NCBI GenBank assembly: GCA_009823505.1
Contig: VZQC01006885.1
Coordinates: 54,011-118,010 of the forward strand
Length of the DNA: 64,000 bases
Source of the DNA: Rhizomys pruinosus
Taxonomy: Eukaryota; Chordata; Mammalia; Rodentia; Spalacidae
Direction of reading: 5' to 3'
Positions within the stretch are counted from its first letter, which is position 1. Each line of letters starts with the position of its first letter. Of this stretch, positions 36,353-48,888 are shown in pieces. The translations under genes and the position numbers were made by a program. Below the pieces are notes generated by a model. That model was given only the letters and a program-made list of their open reading frames with translations, had not been told where the DNA came from and searched no databases.

Positions 36353-36455
36353 AGCTGAGATGCTAGATCATGTAGGAGAGAGTGAGGAAAGTCACATGAG
36401 CAACTCAGCCATGTTTGACATAAAGACAGTGGTGGACCTCAGTCTGTCTCCATAA
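36353..36455 (+). other. Candidate terminal coding exon (weak)
   Basis: A pyrimidine-rich tract ending 'tatcctctctag' looks like a 3' splice site. The frame that follows reads EMLDHVGESEESHMSNSAMF and DIKTVVDLSLSP, then TAA at 36453-36455. The acidic, serine-rich residues look more protein-like than most chance frames here. I do not recognise the protein and no companion exon was found nearby. Confidence 0.2.
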
Positions 36456-36605
36456 ACTGAGATAGCTGAATTATCAGAAATCCATGCAGAGTGGAAGAGA
36501 CCAAAATCAAAAGTGTGGATCTCCACAAAGCATGCTAGTGATGGAAAAGCTAACTGTCATCAGAACACGACAGGGAAATAATGTATCCAGTGAAGCATTT
36601 CCAAC
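36456..36605. other. Short unassigned stretch
   Basis: Would be 3' UTR if the preceding candidate exon were real; nothing else seen. Confidence 0.25.
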
Positions 36606-36606
36606 A

Positions 36607-36641
<35 letters not shown>
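36606..36641 (+). repeat. (CA)n microsatellite
   Basis: Uninterrupted CA run of about 36 bases. Confidence 0.95.
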
Positions 36642-36645
<4 letters not shown>

Positions 36646-37689
36646 ACTGAAAATCCAAAGACATTAGATATATTAGCAGGTGCATTTAGTTTCTCTGGTA
36701 ATTTCCCTGATGATACTAAAGAAAAGGAACTCTTATTCTCAGAGTGATAAAGCAAGCTTTTTTGATTTAGCCTGCTGCAATTGACATAAATTTGAATTAT
36801 TTTTTCCAAGCTGGGCGAGTATCTTGGAGGTGTTATTATAATGATGATGGCAGTCATAAAAATATTTTATTCAGTTTCTTTCATATGAAAATTAACATGA
36901 GCCTTTCACACAGCCATCTCATAATTAATGTCATATGTCTTCTTTATTGCAAAGGCAGTTTGGGACGATGTACTGGGAGAATATTCTTTCAACCATGTTG
37001 TAAATTACATTATTATTTGCTAAGAACATCATTTCCTATAAACACCATTAGAACATTTTTGTTTTTCTTCATAACCAGATTTTATGTCTACACACCATAA
37101 ACAATGTTTACTCATTGTTTAAATGGAAAAATATCTATCAGATAAATAACTCTGTCCTTCTGCACTTCCTTTTTGTTCTATTTTCACTTATATGCCAATC
37201 AACAACTTATTCATTGACTTTGGGCCTCTCAATAGCATTTTGTACAATAATTTTGTCATATTTATATTTATGATACTCCCATAATGTTTTACCTCGTATA
37301 TCCTGGTTGAATTTTTATATGAATTTCAGGCAATACTTTTACGAAGGTATTCTACTGATGTTTAATTTACAGAAATAAAATGCCTTTCTTTAGTGCTTGC
37401 TTTGTGATTCTGAATCACAGGATTGTATTTTGTAAATTGCTTCTTATTCAAATAATTATAGAGTCACAGAAGGAAATAGAAGAGAATTCCTATCTGACCA
37501 TCACCTAGCATCCCTCTGTATGGGGAGATCATAAACATCTATAGCTAAGGTATTGATTGGGACACTGTAGCTTGCCAGACTATAGACATTGCTTGGTCTA
37601 AAAGATCATTTTTAACTAAATGCATTCAATCACATATATACCACTTCAATCAGACTGCAATTAAAATATGAAGCACTTTTGCTACTAAG
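36642..37689. other. AT-rich non-repetitive stretch
   Basis: No repeat recognised; an AATAAA-type word lies near 37374. Confidence 0.4.
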
Positions 37690-37925
37690 AAATTTTTAAA
37701 ATATTTTATTTATTATTTTTATTTTATATTTATGAGTGTACTGTCTGCATGTTACGTGCACTCATGTCCTGCATGGTCCACTGAGTCAGATAAAAGGCAT
37801 TGGATTCTCCTGGAATTGAAGCTATAGATAGTTGATAGCTGCCATATGGGTGCTGGGACTCAAACCCCGGTCTTCTGCAAGAGCAACTGGCTCTCTTAAT
37901 CATCTTAGCCATCTCTCCCACCTCC
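37690..37925 (-). mobile_element. B2-type SINE, diverged
   Basis: Minus strand; marks are 'gtgtactgtctgcatgttac', 'gggtgctgggactcaaacc' and the reversed head 'tagccatctctcccacc'. Confidence 0.85.
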
Positions 37926-38169
37926 ATCTACCAATAATTTTTTAGGATTCCCTTCGCAGGCACTCCCCTGCTACCTCAACCATTGAAATAGTTGATTTGC
38001 TTTCTATTACTAAAGACTATACTTGTTTCTCCATCATTTTGTGTTAAAGGATCTCTATACCATCAACTTACTTACACGTAGCCTACTTCCTACAGAATAT
38101 TTTTATATTTGGCCCAGACTATTGTCTGTATAAGTAATTTCTTTTTTATTGTTTGTTGTTACCTTATTT

Positions 38170-38400
38170 TATGAATTTATGATAATTTATTATTTACCTG
38201 CTAATAAAAATTTGAGTTGTTTCAGTTCTTTGATCTCATGAATAAAGCTAACAAATTTTAATATTGCTGTAGAAAATTCCTATGAGTGGGCTTATTAAAT
38301 GAAAAGTAGTGAATGCTTTAAAAATCTGTCAATTTTCATTTTAGTTTTGACCTAAAATATTGTCTGATTGCTTGAAGTTCTTCCATATTCTCATCAACCT
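38170..38400 (-). mobile_element. Ancient L1M fragment
   Basis: Plus-strand words such as 'ctttgatctcatgaataaag' and 'gaaaattcctatgagtgggc' resemble antisense L1M ORF2 3' sequence. Confidence 0.4.
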
Positions 38401-38920
38401 TTATTTGCAAGAGGCAGAAAAGACTATGCCAATCGGCTCCATGTTATAAATGACTACAAATGCATACCCAGACTATTTTATCAAAAACAAAACAAACAAA
38501 CAAGCAAGCAAACAAGCAAACAAACAAAAGCCTGTCTATCACAGTCAAAGGAGAAGGGAAAAGCTTCCATGATATAAAGAGGCTGAAAGACTTTATGTCC
38601 ACCAAACCAACCCTACAGAGAATAATGGGAGCAATAGAAAGGAATGAAGGTAGAAATAACCATACCCCAGAGGCTATGGAAAAAATAAATTAAGCTATAA
38701 TTATGGAGACACACATGCATAAAAGAAAACCAAGAATACAAACAGAAAATAAAATGGTAATAACTAGTATGCACCTTTAAGTAATAAACTTAAATATCAA
38801 TCATTTCAACTCTCCAGAAAAATGGCACACACTAGTTGAATGTATTAAGAACCAAACTCATCTTGAAAGCAAGGACAGGTGCCACCGTAGAGTAAAAGAA
38901 CGAAAAGAATAGCCAAAGCA

Positions 38921-39865
38921 GTGGGATATATGCAAGGAGAAAGGCAGTAAGTCCCTGTTGTCGAAGACCTGGTGTGAGCATGAAAAATGATATGAGACGT
39001 CACTTGCTAGCGTAAAACTGGCCTCTGAAATGCCAGAAAGCATTACCAAAGGCCACTAAAGCAATACAGGAAAATGTTGGTCTCCCTGAGACAAACAAGA
39101 CTCCTCCATCAATATTAGCTACACCTCAACAGCCTGGAGATACTGTGCAACAGTGGCAGCCAAGTGTCTATATATATCCCAAATCTAATTGGCTATTAGC
39201 TCTCTCCTTGGAGGAATAACTCACAGTGGATACCATAAGCTTATGTCCTCTAGTGGTTAGAGATGCTATAAGCCACAATAAGAACTTGTCACCCTTTATA
39301 GAGAAACCACAGTTTGCAGATTAGCATACCATCCAAGCATCTGTGTCTATGCTCACAGCTTAGCTTGACATAATAATTAGTACTGCTTAAATGCCTGTAC
39401 ATCCAATAGCTTGTGCTTTGTTAGTATGACTAAAAAGGGTATCACTGGAAAAGCTGTCAACCCATGAAGGAAAACAACCTGAACAGACTAGAGTCCAAAA
39501 TGACAACTCCAAAGAAATTAGACTGCTTTCTTCTCACCCACTTGTGTCCCTGTCCCAAAGCCCAGGGAACAAACTGCGGAAGAGGAGGTGTGGTAGATTG
39601 TAAGGGCTGCGGAAAAATAGGGGTGAATCATGAGACTACAGGAATATAGTCTGGACTCCTAACTGATCAACATGCCTGTGCATACAAGCTTCTCCAACAG
39701 GACTATGGGAACCTTGGGTTGTTCAAAATTTGGACATAGATACTTGCAAAATGCACCAATTACCTAATTGTATGACATACTGAATAACATCAATGTTATC
39801 TGCAAACAACTGTGTCATTATATTGTAGAATCCCTTAAAAAATAAACAAAAAAAAGAAAGGAAAA
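38921..39865 (+). mobile_element. Family P retroposon, alternative-tail type (copy P5)
   Basis: Inserted into old L1 ORF2 with 18-bp duplications, aaaagaatagccaaagca at 38903-38920 and aaaagaatacccaaagca at 39866-39883 (one mismatch). The body matches P2 from about 2800 on, but the last part (about 39690-39845) is not the L1-like tail. It ends 'gtagaatcccttaaaaaata' plus an A-rich run, as copy P6 does. Confidence 0.88.
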
Positions 39866-41242
39866 AAAAGAATACCCAAAGCAAATGGGACCAAGATACA
39901 ATTGCTCATTGTTTGCCTAATATCTGACAAAATAGGCTTCAAACTGTAATCAGTCATAAGTGATGAAGTCAGTTCATTATGAACAAGAGAACAGTCGGCC
40001 AAGCAGCCATTACAGTCATGAACATGTATTCACCAAACAATGACACACACACAATTTCATGAAATCAGTACTAGTGGAATCTAACAAATAGTTTAAAGCC
40101 AATGTAGTAATGGTAGGTGACTTCGGTTCTCCACATTTGCCAATAGACAGGTAGTCTGGAAAAAGAAAAAGCAAAGAAATATCTGAATTAAATGTCATCA
40201 TATATCAAATGGACTTAACAGATATTTACAAAATATTCCACTCAGGAACAAAAGACTATACATTCTGCACACAAGCCCATGGAAATTTCTGTAAAATAGA
40301 CTGAATACTGGAGTATAAAACAAACCTGAACGAACACAAAAAAGTGAAATAATTCCATGCATACTATCTGACCACAGTGCAATAAAGCTTATAATAAACA
40401 GCAAAAGAAACTTTAGTAACTATACTAGCTCATAGAAATTAAACAACATAATACTTAATGAAGAATGGATTAAATACAAAATTAGGAAATAAAAAAAATC
40501 TCATTGGAACTAAATGAAAATGGCAATAGAACACAACAAAACCTCTGGGGCACATTAAAAGTTGTCCTAATAGGGAAGTTTATGGCTCTAAGCTCCTCCA
40601 TTGGAAAGTTAGAAAGAGCACAAATAAATGACATAATGATATAATTCAAGAATCTGGAAAAGCAAGAACAAACAAAACCCAAACACAGCAAACAAGAAGA
40701 ATCATAAAGATTCAATAAGAAATCAGTGAAATAGAGATGAATAAAATAATACAAAGAATCAATGATTCTAAAGGCTGGTTCTTTGCAAAACTAAAAAGCA
40801 GACCTTTACACTAGTTAACCAAAAGAAAGAAAGAATAAAATGAAATCAGAGAACAAAGGGAAATGCTATAATTGACACCAAAGCAATCCAGATAATTACT
40901 AGGAAATACTATAAACCTATACTAACTATGTTAAATTTAAAAAATCTAAAAGACATGTCTGAATTTTTAGATTCTACTATACCACCAAAGGTCAACCAAG
41001 AGGAGGTCAACAACTTAAATAGAATGATAACAAATAAAGAGATAAACATAGGAAGGCAGAGTCACTTGACAAAAAAAAGCCCAGGTCCAGATGGATTCAG
41101 AACAGAACTTTACAATTTCTCCAGAAGAATTGGAAACAATGCTACCTGAATCACTCAAAGAGATGATAGAAACAGTAAGAACTCCCAAACTCCTTCTACT
41201 CCTGTATGATTCCAATATTATTCTAATAGAAAAGCGACATAA

Positions 41243-41245
<3 letters not shown>

Positions 41246-41278
<33 letters not shown>
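41246..41278 (+). repeat. (CA)n microsatellite inside old L1
   Basis: CA run of about 33 bases. Confidence 0.95.
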
Positions 41279-41279
<1 letters not shown>

Positions 41280-42162
41280 ACAAGCCAGTATACCTAATAA
41301 GCATAGATGAAAAACTTCTCAATGTCCTTGCATAGTGCATATAGGCATATATATAAAAGATCATTCACCATGATCAAGTTGGTTGTATTCCAGAGATGTA
41401 AGGATGATTCAGTATTTGTAAGTCAATAAGCACAATAAATCTTATACAATGACTTAAAGACAAAAATCACATGATCATCTCAAAAGATGCAGAAAAGGTC
41501 ATTGATAAAATCCACCATGGTTTCACGATAAAAGATATGGAGGAAATTAAACTGGCCAGAACATACCTGAACATAATTAAAGCAGTATATGACAAACCCA
41601 GAGGAAGAATCATTCTAAATAGAAAAAAATATTGAAGCATCCTCATTAAGAAAGCAGCAAGACAAGGCTGTCTACTACCCCCAACTCCTTTTCAATATCG
41701 TTCTTGAAACTCCAGAAAGAGCAATAAGACAAAGTGAGAAATTAACCTGTAACAGCTAGAAAGTAAGTCAAATTATCCTTATTTTAAAATTATGATATGA
41801 TATGATATATTAAGAGATCCCAAAAATTCCACTAGAAAACTTTGATAAATGATCAATACTTTCAGCAAAGTGGCAGATAACAAAATCAATACCAATAATA
41901 AGCAACCAGGGATATATATCATAGAAATACTCCCATTCACATTTACCTCAGAAAAATCAAACATCTAAGAATAATCTTAACAACATTAAAGAGCTCTACA
42001 ATGAAAAGTTTAAATCTCTGAAGAGAATGAAGAACACACAAAGAAATGGAAAGCCCTCATGTGCTCAAGGATTGGTAAATTAATATTGTGAAAATGGCCA
42101 TCCCACAATAAGCAACTTATGTGTTCAATGCAATGTCAATAAAAATCCTTATGACATACTTT

Positions 42163-42314
42163 TTTTTTTTGGTCTTTTTGAGACAGGGTCTCCCTGTAGC
42201 CCCAGCTGTCCTGGAACTCACTCTGTAGACCAGGCTGGCCTTGAACTCACAAAGATCCGCCTGCCTCTGCCTCCCAAGTGCTAGGATTAAAGGCGTGCGC
42301 CACCATGCCCGGCA
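42163..42314 (-). mobile_element. B1 SINE, well preserved
   Basis: Full B1 in reverse with nearly consensus blocks ('gagacagggtctccctgtag', 'accaggctggccttgaactc', 'aaaggcgtgcgccaccatgc'). A short duplication, atgacat, flanks it. Inserted in old L1 ORF2. Confidence 0.93.
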
Positions 42315-42346
42315 TGACATTCTTTATAGAAATAGGGAATAAAACA

Positions 42347-42751
42347 TATAAGGTCATAGCAGGGATTCCAGGAAGTCAACTGAAGCAGTTCTGAGGAATA
42401 ATTACCCTGGACTGTGTTCCTGCAATCTGAAAAGTTGCTGCAACATCCTGCAATCCTGCCTCACTGGAGACCAGAACACAGGTCCCAGTTTCCCTGGAGA
42501 TGTCCCTTCTGATAACAACTAGAAACCCACCTATGCCCCCCCATTTCCTTGACCCTACTCTCTTGTAAATTCACTTCCTTGTGTGCCTGACCTTAAAACT
42601 GCCATTTTCGAACCATTCTCACACTGTCATCCTGATCCCAACACAGGCAGGCCAGTCTCCATGCTCAAAATAAACCTGTCTTCATTTACATCTGAGTCCT
42701 GAATTTTTCTCCTTTCTGCACTCAGGGTCTCCCCTCAATATGAACTTAACA
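42347..42751 (+). mobile_element. Probable solo LTR in old L1
   Basis: A 405-bp insertion starting TATAAGG and ending TTAACA, with a 5-bp direct repeat, AAACA, at 42342-42346 and 42752-42756. L1 text resumes without loss after it. A poly(A) signal (AATAAA) lies near 42668. The first base pair is TA where TG is usual, so the 5' end may have mutated. I cannot name the family, and there are no viral genes. Confidence 0.6.
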
Positions 42752-43544
42752 AAACATCCTAAAATTCAGGATAGCCAAAGCAATCTTGAGCACAATGTTC
42801 AATCCTGGAGTATTCAATCCATGTCAGATTTCAAAACCATATTATAGAGGTATAATCATTAAAACAGCATAATACTGGCACACAAGCAGACATGTAGATC
42901 AATGGAAGTTCATAGATATGCATACAAATTCATCTGCCTGATATTTCACAATGGTGCCAAAGGTATATGCTGGAGGAATGTCAGTATCTTCAACAAATGG
43001 TACTGGAAAAGTTTGATCTCTCTGTGTAAAAAATGAAACTAGATCCATATCTATTATTCTGTAAAACAATCAACTCCAAATATATCAAAGACCTCAATGG
43101 GAAGCATGAAACACTGAATCTGTAAGGAAAAAAAAAAGCCATAGGCAGTACCCTGAAAAAATTAGATGTCAGAAAGAATTAGAATTAAATTTGAATTCCT
43201 TTCTTAGGAAATAATGCCAACAACTGAAAAATGTGACTTCATTAACCTCAAAATCTGCTCTGAAGCCAAAGAAACAAAGAATTGTGTGAAGAGGAATTCC
43301 AAAGAGTGGAAAAAATCTTTGCCAGATATCCATCCGATAAAGGATTAATTTCCAGAACATATAAAGAATTTAAAATAAATAATAAAGTAAAGATAACATC
43401 CAATTAAAAATGGGATACAAATATGAACAGAGAAAGTTCTCAAAAGAAGAAATAAAATTGTCTAAATATACTCTAAAAAATGCTCAACATTATTACTAAT
43501 TCAGGAAATGAAAATTGAAACTACTTTTAAGATTTCATCCTACC

Positions 43545-43952
43545 TGTGCTGGATAGCTTTAGTGCCAACTTGACAAACTTGGATTGAGGGAGCCTCAATT
43601 GGAGAATTGGCTCCAACGGATTGGGCTGTGGCCACATCTGTGGAGTATTGTCTTGATTGTGGAGCAGTGTGGGAGGGCCCAGCCCACAATAAATGGTGCC
43701 ACCCTTGGCAGGTTGTTGTGTACCGTATAAGAAGGCAGGCTGGGTATGAGCCAGGGGAGCAAGCCAGTAAGCAGCACTCCTCCATGGCCTGTGTTTCAGC
43801 TCCTGCCTCCAGGTTCCTTCTCTGAGTTCCTGCCTTGGGCTCCCTAAGTGATGAACTGTGACCCAGGAGATGTAAGCTGAATAAACCCTTTCCTCCCCAA
43901 GTTGGTGTTGGTCAGATTGTTTTGTCACAGCAATGGAAGACAAACTAGAACA
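43545..43952 (+). mobile_element. Solo LTR in old L1
   Basis: A 408-bp insertion starting TGTGCTGG and ending AGAACA, with a perfect 5-bp duplication, CTACC, at 43540-43544 and 43953-43957. It has a TATA-like 'gtataagaaggc' near 43725 and AATAAA near 43882. It resembles a common rodent LTR whose end includes 'gctgaataaaccctttcctc'. Recombination has left only one LTR, with no coding part. Confidence 0.8.
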
Positions 43953-44689
43953 CTACCCCATTCCAAATGCCTATGATCAAGGGAAAAAAAAAATGACTGA
44001 ATCCTGGCATGGATGTAGGGGAAGGTGAGCACTCTATTCACTGTTCATGGGATTGCAAACTTGGACAACCACTATGAAAATCAATGTGGAGAACTCTTAA
44101 CAAACTAAAAATAGATCTACCATATGATCCAGCTGTATCACGCCTTGGCATACACCCAAAGGACTCAGTATCCTATTACAGAGAAACTTGCTCAGCCGTG
44201 TTTAATACCATTCTATTCACAATAGCTAGGAAATGAAAACAACCTAAATGTTCCTCAGCCAATGAATAGATAATGAAAATGTGGCACATTTACATTAGTG
44301 GTTCTATATTCAACTATAAAGAAAAAATGAAATATTGAAATTTGAAGGTAAATGGATGTAACTAAAATCTTTATACTAAGTTAGGAAATCCAGACTCAGA
44401 AAAGTAAGCGACAGATGTTCTTTCTCATTTGTGGATTCTAGCTCCAAATCCATAATGTCAATATATATTCTGTTGTAACTGCTGAAGCCAGGAAGATGCA
44501 AAGGAACTGTGGGGCCAAGGAGGGAGAAGGAGCTCAGGGAGAGGAGAATAGAAAGGGACAGGCATTATCAAGAGGGAAATAGGTAATATGAGGGGTATAT
44601 TAAATGGGGAAAGATGCTGATGACTCCAGTTGTCATTGATCAATGCATTAGAGTTACACTACTTATGAGCTAAGCACTATTTATATTTT

Positions 44690-45790
44690 TAGGTTGGGTT
44701 GGGAATTTTTACCCACTATCCCATGTCTGTGCTTGGATTTTGTCTTGAACTGGTATAGAATTTTGCATGCAGTCACAATTGCTGAGGAGTTCATATCAGT
44801 AATTGAGCAGATGTCTCTGTTTCCTTGTGGTCATCCAACCCCTCTGACACTTATCATCTTTCTGCCTCTTCTGCAATGATCGCTGAGCCCTAGGAGGCAG
44901 AGATTTAAAATAAGCATACTATTCAGAGCACTTTGTGGCCTCTTGTTCTTTGTACATTGGACAATTGTTGGTTTCTGTGTTAATCGCCATCTGCTGTATA
45001 TGGAAATTTCTCTGGTGAGAGTGGAGAATCCTAGTCTTCCTATGTGTAGAGGCTGCATGGAAGAAGTGTCACTTAGTGTTAAGCATATCACAGATACTTA
45101 TTCTCAGAATTTGAGCAATTCTGGAATTCTATAATATTCTCTATTTGCTGCAAAAGAAACTTCTTTGATGAAGTGAAAAAGTACACTTCTCTGTAAATAT
45201 GAAGATGTGTATTTAGAACAAAATAAGAAATTACGTTGGTCTAGGAATATGGAAAAATGGGCTCACCTCTGGTGTTTATGACATCTCCAGTCATGTGTAT
45301 TTGGATACATTTGCAGTACCACACATGAGTTCCCTCCAATTGAGAGAGCTTTAATTCCAATTGGACGGCTATGGATAAAAGTGTCACTACTGCACCAATA
45401 GTGATAGTTTTCTGGGGACCTCATTGTTTATTAAGCTTTACAGGTAGATAGGACCACTTATTGCATTTATCCTTTGGAAGCTTATACAGTATTCTCTGAT
45501 CCATGAAAGCTAATCTTCAGTGAGGAGGATTCCAGGTCAGTTCTAGCCAGAATGTTCCTAGTCCTGTGTTCAAAGTGTGCCCAGTCTTTGGCAATGAGGG
45601 TCTTACTTTCAAATTCTGGGAGGCAATCAAGGGCTATGGCAATAGCCTCTGCTATTTTCAGAGTTTCTTGGACTTCCCTGACCAACAACTCAAAGGGAGG
45701 TTTCTCCTGCCTGGCAGTGTGGTTTTTGTTATATAGACTTCAGCCATACACGTGTACTTTTTATTTATTGTATAGGTAATTTTCAGTAGT
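44690..45790 (-). repeat. Family Q repeat (copy Q2)
   Basis: Aligns in the same direction with 5050-6000; for example 'ttgctgcaaaagaaacttctt' (45145) equals 5500, and 'cccagtctttggcaatgagg' (45580) equals 5950. No L1-like tail is visible at its left end, where it abuts the old L1 3' end. Confidence 0.5.
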
Positions 45791-45961
45791 ACTTTGAACT
45801 AATAGATTTTCCTCTGCTTTTCCATATCATCCAAACATTATCACTCTTTTCACCCCCCTTGCATAATTCTCCATGTCCCCCCTCCAGTTAAAATGCATCA
45901 TTTTCCCCATTTCCTTCTTAATAGCAAGATGTACACAATATCATCTCTTTTAAAATCAGGT

Positions 45962-46239
45962 GTGGGGTGTATATATGCATATTTTGGAATAATATAAAAT
46001 CAAAAGGAACAAAAAAGAGAGAGAAAAACCTATTCAAAGTACTGACCAAAACAGTAAACTTGTGCATCCAAAACGTTATAAAAGACTGAGAAAAAGATGC
46101 AAGACAGGACTTAACATGTATGACTACAAAATGCATGAACTCTGGCAGGGGCAGGGGGGCATTAGGGGTGGGCATGGATGGGGGAATGAGCCTAAATTTG
46201 ATTAAGAAATGTTGTATGAAATGCACTCATTAAAATAAA
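45962..46239 (+). mobile_element. 5'-truncated L1 3' UTR insertion
   Basis: Matches 58090-58300 of the younger L1: 'gaataatataaaat', 'gactgagaaaaagatgca', 'aaaatgcatgaactctgg', a G-rich run and 'ttgtatgaaatgcactc', then an A-rich end. Duplication aaaatcaggt at 45952-45961 and 46240-46249. Confidence 0.8.
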
Positions 46240-46249
46240 AAAATCAGGT

Positions 46250-46854
46250 TTCAATATTATTTTATACCATATACCCAGAAACAATCGAATTTGCTGGTGA
46301 TGTCAGTCTATTCAAATATCAGCTGTATCTTGTACTCTGTAGATTCATAAGTCAGGGGCTATTTGTTTCATAGAACTGTTCTCCAAATGGCAAAATATGA
46401 CCTTCATTCCAAGCTTGGTTTCATCCATTGCCTCACAACACTTGTTTCCTGTCGACCCTTGAGAAGAAAGGAGGGACAGGGAAAATAAATCATGCCTTCC
46501 TGCCAACCAGTTGGCTTGAGTCGCACATGGAAGAGGGACTAAAAGTACAAGTGGAAGAAGCCAGAAGGAGGCTGCAGGAAAGCTAGGATCCATGCCTAGA
46601 TGGAGACTTTCCTGTCCGGCATTGGAAACCTGGGAATGCCCATACTTTACCCACTGCTCTGTAAATAAGCCTAAATAAACTCTGGTTTCCCAAAGTGCAG
46701 TTTGGAGAAATTGGACTTTGCTTTGTTGTGAGAAACCAAGGGAGAAAGGACCAGACATTGTTTGAGCCTCCCAGAAAGAATTTTAACAAGAATGTTTATG
46801 TGTTCTCTTACTAATAAACACTGTTTTTTGAAAAGAAAGCTATGTAAGTTTTTA
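46250..46854. other. Unassigned stretch, LTR-like in part
   Basis: An open frame on the minus strand (46345-46758, 137 residues) has no recognisable domains. AATAAA near 46674 and the general composition hint at an LTR, but I found no borders. Confidence 0.3.
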
Positions 46855-46867
46855 AAAGTGATTTTAT

Positions 46868-48798
46868 TTTATTTATTTATTTTTTAAGGGATTCTACAAT
46901 ACAATGACACAGTTGTTTGCAGATAGCATTGATGTCACTCATTATGTCATACAATCAGGTAATTGGTGCATTTTGCAAGTATCTATGTCCAAATTTTGAA
47001 CAACCCAAGGTTCCCATAGACCAGTTGGAGAAGCTTGTATGCACAGACATGTTGATCACTCAGGCTAGTCCAGACTATATTCTGTAGTCTCATGATTCAC
47101 CCCGTCTCTCCACACCCTTACAATCCTACCACGCCTCCTCTTCCGCAGTTTGTTCCCTGGGCCTTGGGAAAGAGGCACAAGAGGGTGAGAGAAGAAAAAC
47201 AGTCCAATTTCTTTGGAGTTGTCATTTTGGACTCCAGTCTATTCAGGTTGTTTCCCTTCAGTTGACAGCTTTCCCAGTGATACCCTTTTTAGTCATATTA
47301 ACAAAGCACAAGCTATTGGATGTACAGGCATTTAAGCAGTACCACTTATTAAGTCAAGCTAAGCTTGAGCATAGACATCAGATGCTTGGATGGCATGCTA
47401 ATCCGTTAAACTGTGTTTTCTCTATAAAGTGTAACAAGTTCTTACTTGGCTCACAACATCGCCCAACCACCAGAGGACACAAGCTGTGGCATCAGCTTGA
47501 ATTATTCCTCCACGGAGAGGAGCCAATAGCCAAATAGATTTGGGATATATATAGACACTTGGTGCCACTGTTGCACAGTATCTCCACGGTTGGGTGTAGC
47601 TGATATTGACGGAGGAGTCTTGCTGTCTCAGGAGACCAATATTTGTGTTATTGTTTATGCCACTTGGTAATGCTCTCTAGCCTTTGCAGAGGCCAGTTGT
47701 CACTAGCAAGTGAGTCTCATAACATTTTTCATGCTCACACCAGGTCTTGACAACAGGGACTTACTGCCTTTCTCCTTGCATATATCCCACTTATGGCAAA
47801 AGGCCTTTTAATTTGGGGGGGGGCGTGTTTGATCCCCTAGCCAACATCTCCTAGGCAGGAGATAAATTCATTGCTGATGTCAGAGCTTTCCTGTAGTTAT
47901 ATATTTGGCTTAATTACACAACTTATAACACTTACTATTGAATTGGCTCTAGTTAGGGAAATATCCTTTCACATTCCTATGCTATCAGTTAGTTAATTGT
48001 TTAGATTAGTTAATATTAGGTGTAGGTTTTTTGGAAATGGTAATACAATGATAATTGGGAATATAAAATGTTATTGGTTTTATTTATAATTTGTATGGGT
48101 TAAGGTATACAAATGGCCTAATATTTTTTCTGAATAAAACAAATCACATTATAACACCTTCTTTACTTGTAGGACAATTTAAGGAAACTGGCTTAAATTT
48201 CCTTCCCAAATAAGTAGCAAACAGTCAATGAGAAACGTTTGGGAAATTTAATGAAAGCTTATGCCTAGGGCTCCTGTTTATGGGTTATGTGTAATACAAC
48301 TTAGGCATCTATAGGTCAAAACATAAAACTGAAAAAAAAGAAAAAATGGAGGTGGGAGGTGGGAGGTGGGACTATCTTTCTGGGATACAAATGGAAAACT
48401 CTGTTCCAATCCTATTGATAATTTTCAATTTTTCTGATCTTGAACTAACAATGGAGGAGAATTTTATGTTCCCACAGGTAAAAATCACCAATCTAAATGC
48501 CTGAAAACATACAACTTATGGCTGTGCAGGATTAACTGGGAATGTGATCAGAGAGGTTGACCATTGAACATTAAGAATGAGGAACCTCAGACTGCCTGAG
48601 TCATGGACACTGGCCATCTCTCTGAATAATATTGGTGTTGACTGTTTATAATGGACCCTTAATGAAGTTTACCTTCCAGGTGCTGAGAAACCTTCCTACC
48701 TCTCCCCTTTTTTGGAAAAAAAGAAAACATGATGGTAATAAAACCACTCCCTAACTGTAAACTAGAGCCAACTTTTACAGTGGTAATTTCCTATAAAT
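46868..48798 (-). mobile_element. Family P retroposon with large 5' inversion (copy P6)
   Basis: The 3' part (46868 to about 48090) lies on the minus strand and matches P5 and P2, with the alternative tail. The 5' part (about 48100-48798) lies in plus orientation and matches P2 1890-2580. The order fits a twin-priming inversion. Flanks are similar, aaagtgatttta near 46855 and aaagtgatatttta near 48799, a probable duplication. Confidence 0.75.
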
Positions 48799-48888
48799 AA
48801 AGTGATATTTTAAATAACTGTATTCTTTATGGAGTATGAATTGTAGCCTTTACATTTTCATCTCTTAAAAACTGAAGGTGACCACAGC

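Larger units (their letters stand above)
38401..44690 (+). mobile_element. Old L1 (copy L1-b), interrupted by four insertions
   Basis: 5'-truncated in ORF1 (the 'cacagtcaaaggagaaggg' part near 38540 equals 50350 in the younger L1), then ORF2 and the 3' UTR up to about 44690. The reverse transcriptase block 'KKSPGPDGF' is readable near 41075. It has been split by a P element (38921-39865), a B1 (42163-42314) and two solo LTRs (42347-42751 and 43545-43952). A (CA)n at 41246-41278 is also inside. No long frame survives. Confidence 0.85.

Noticed and set aside
43527..43943. 138-residue minus-strand frame
   Set aside because: Falls almost wholly inside the solo LTR at 43545-43952.
46345..46758. 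137-residue minus-strand frame
   Set aside because: No domain, no splice sites, and the area looks LTR-like; not reported as a gene.
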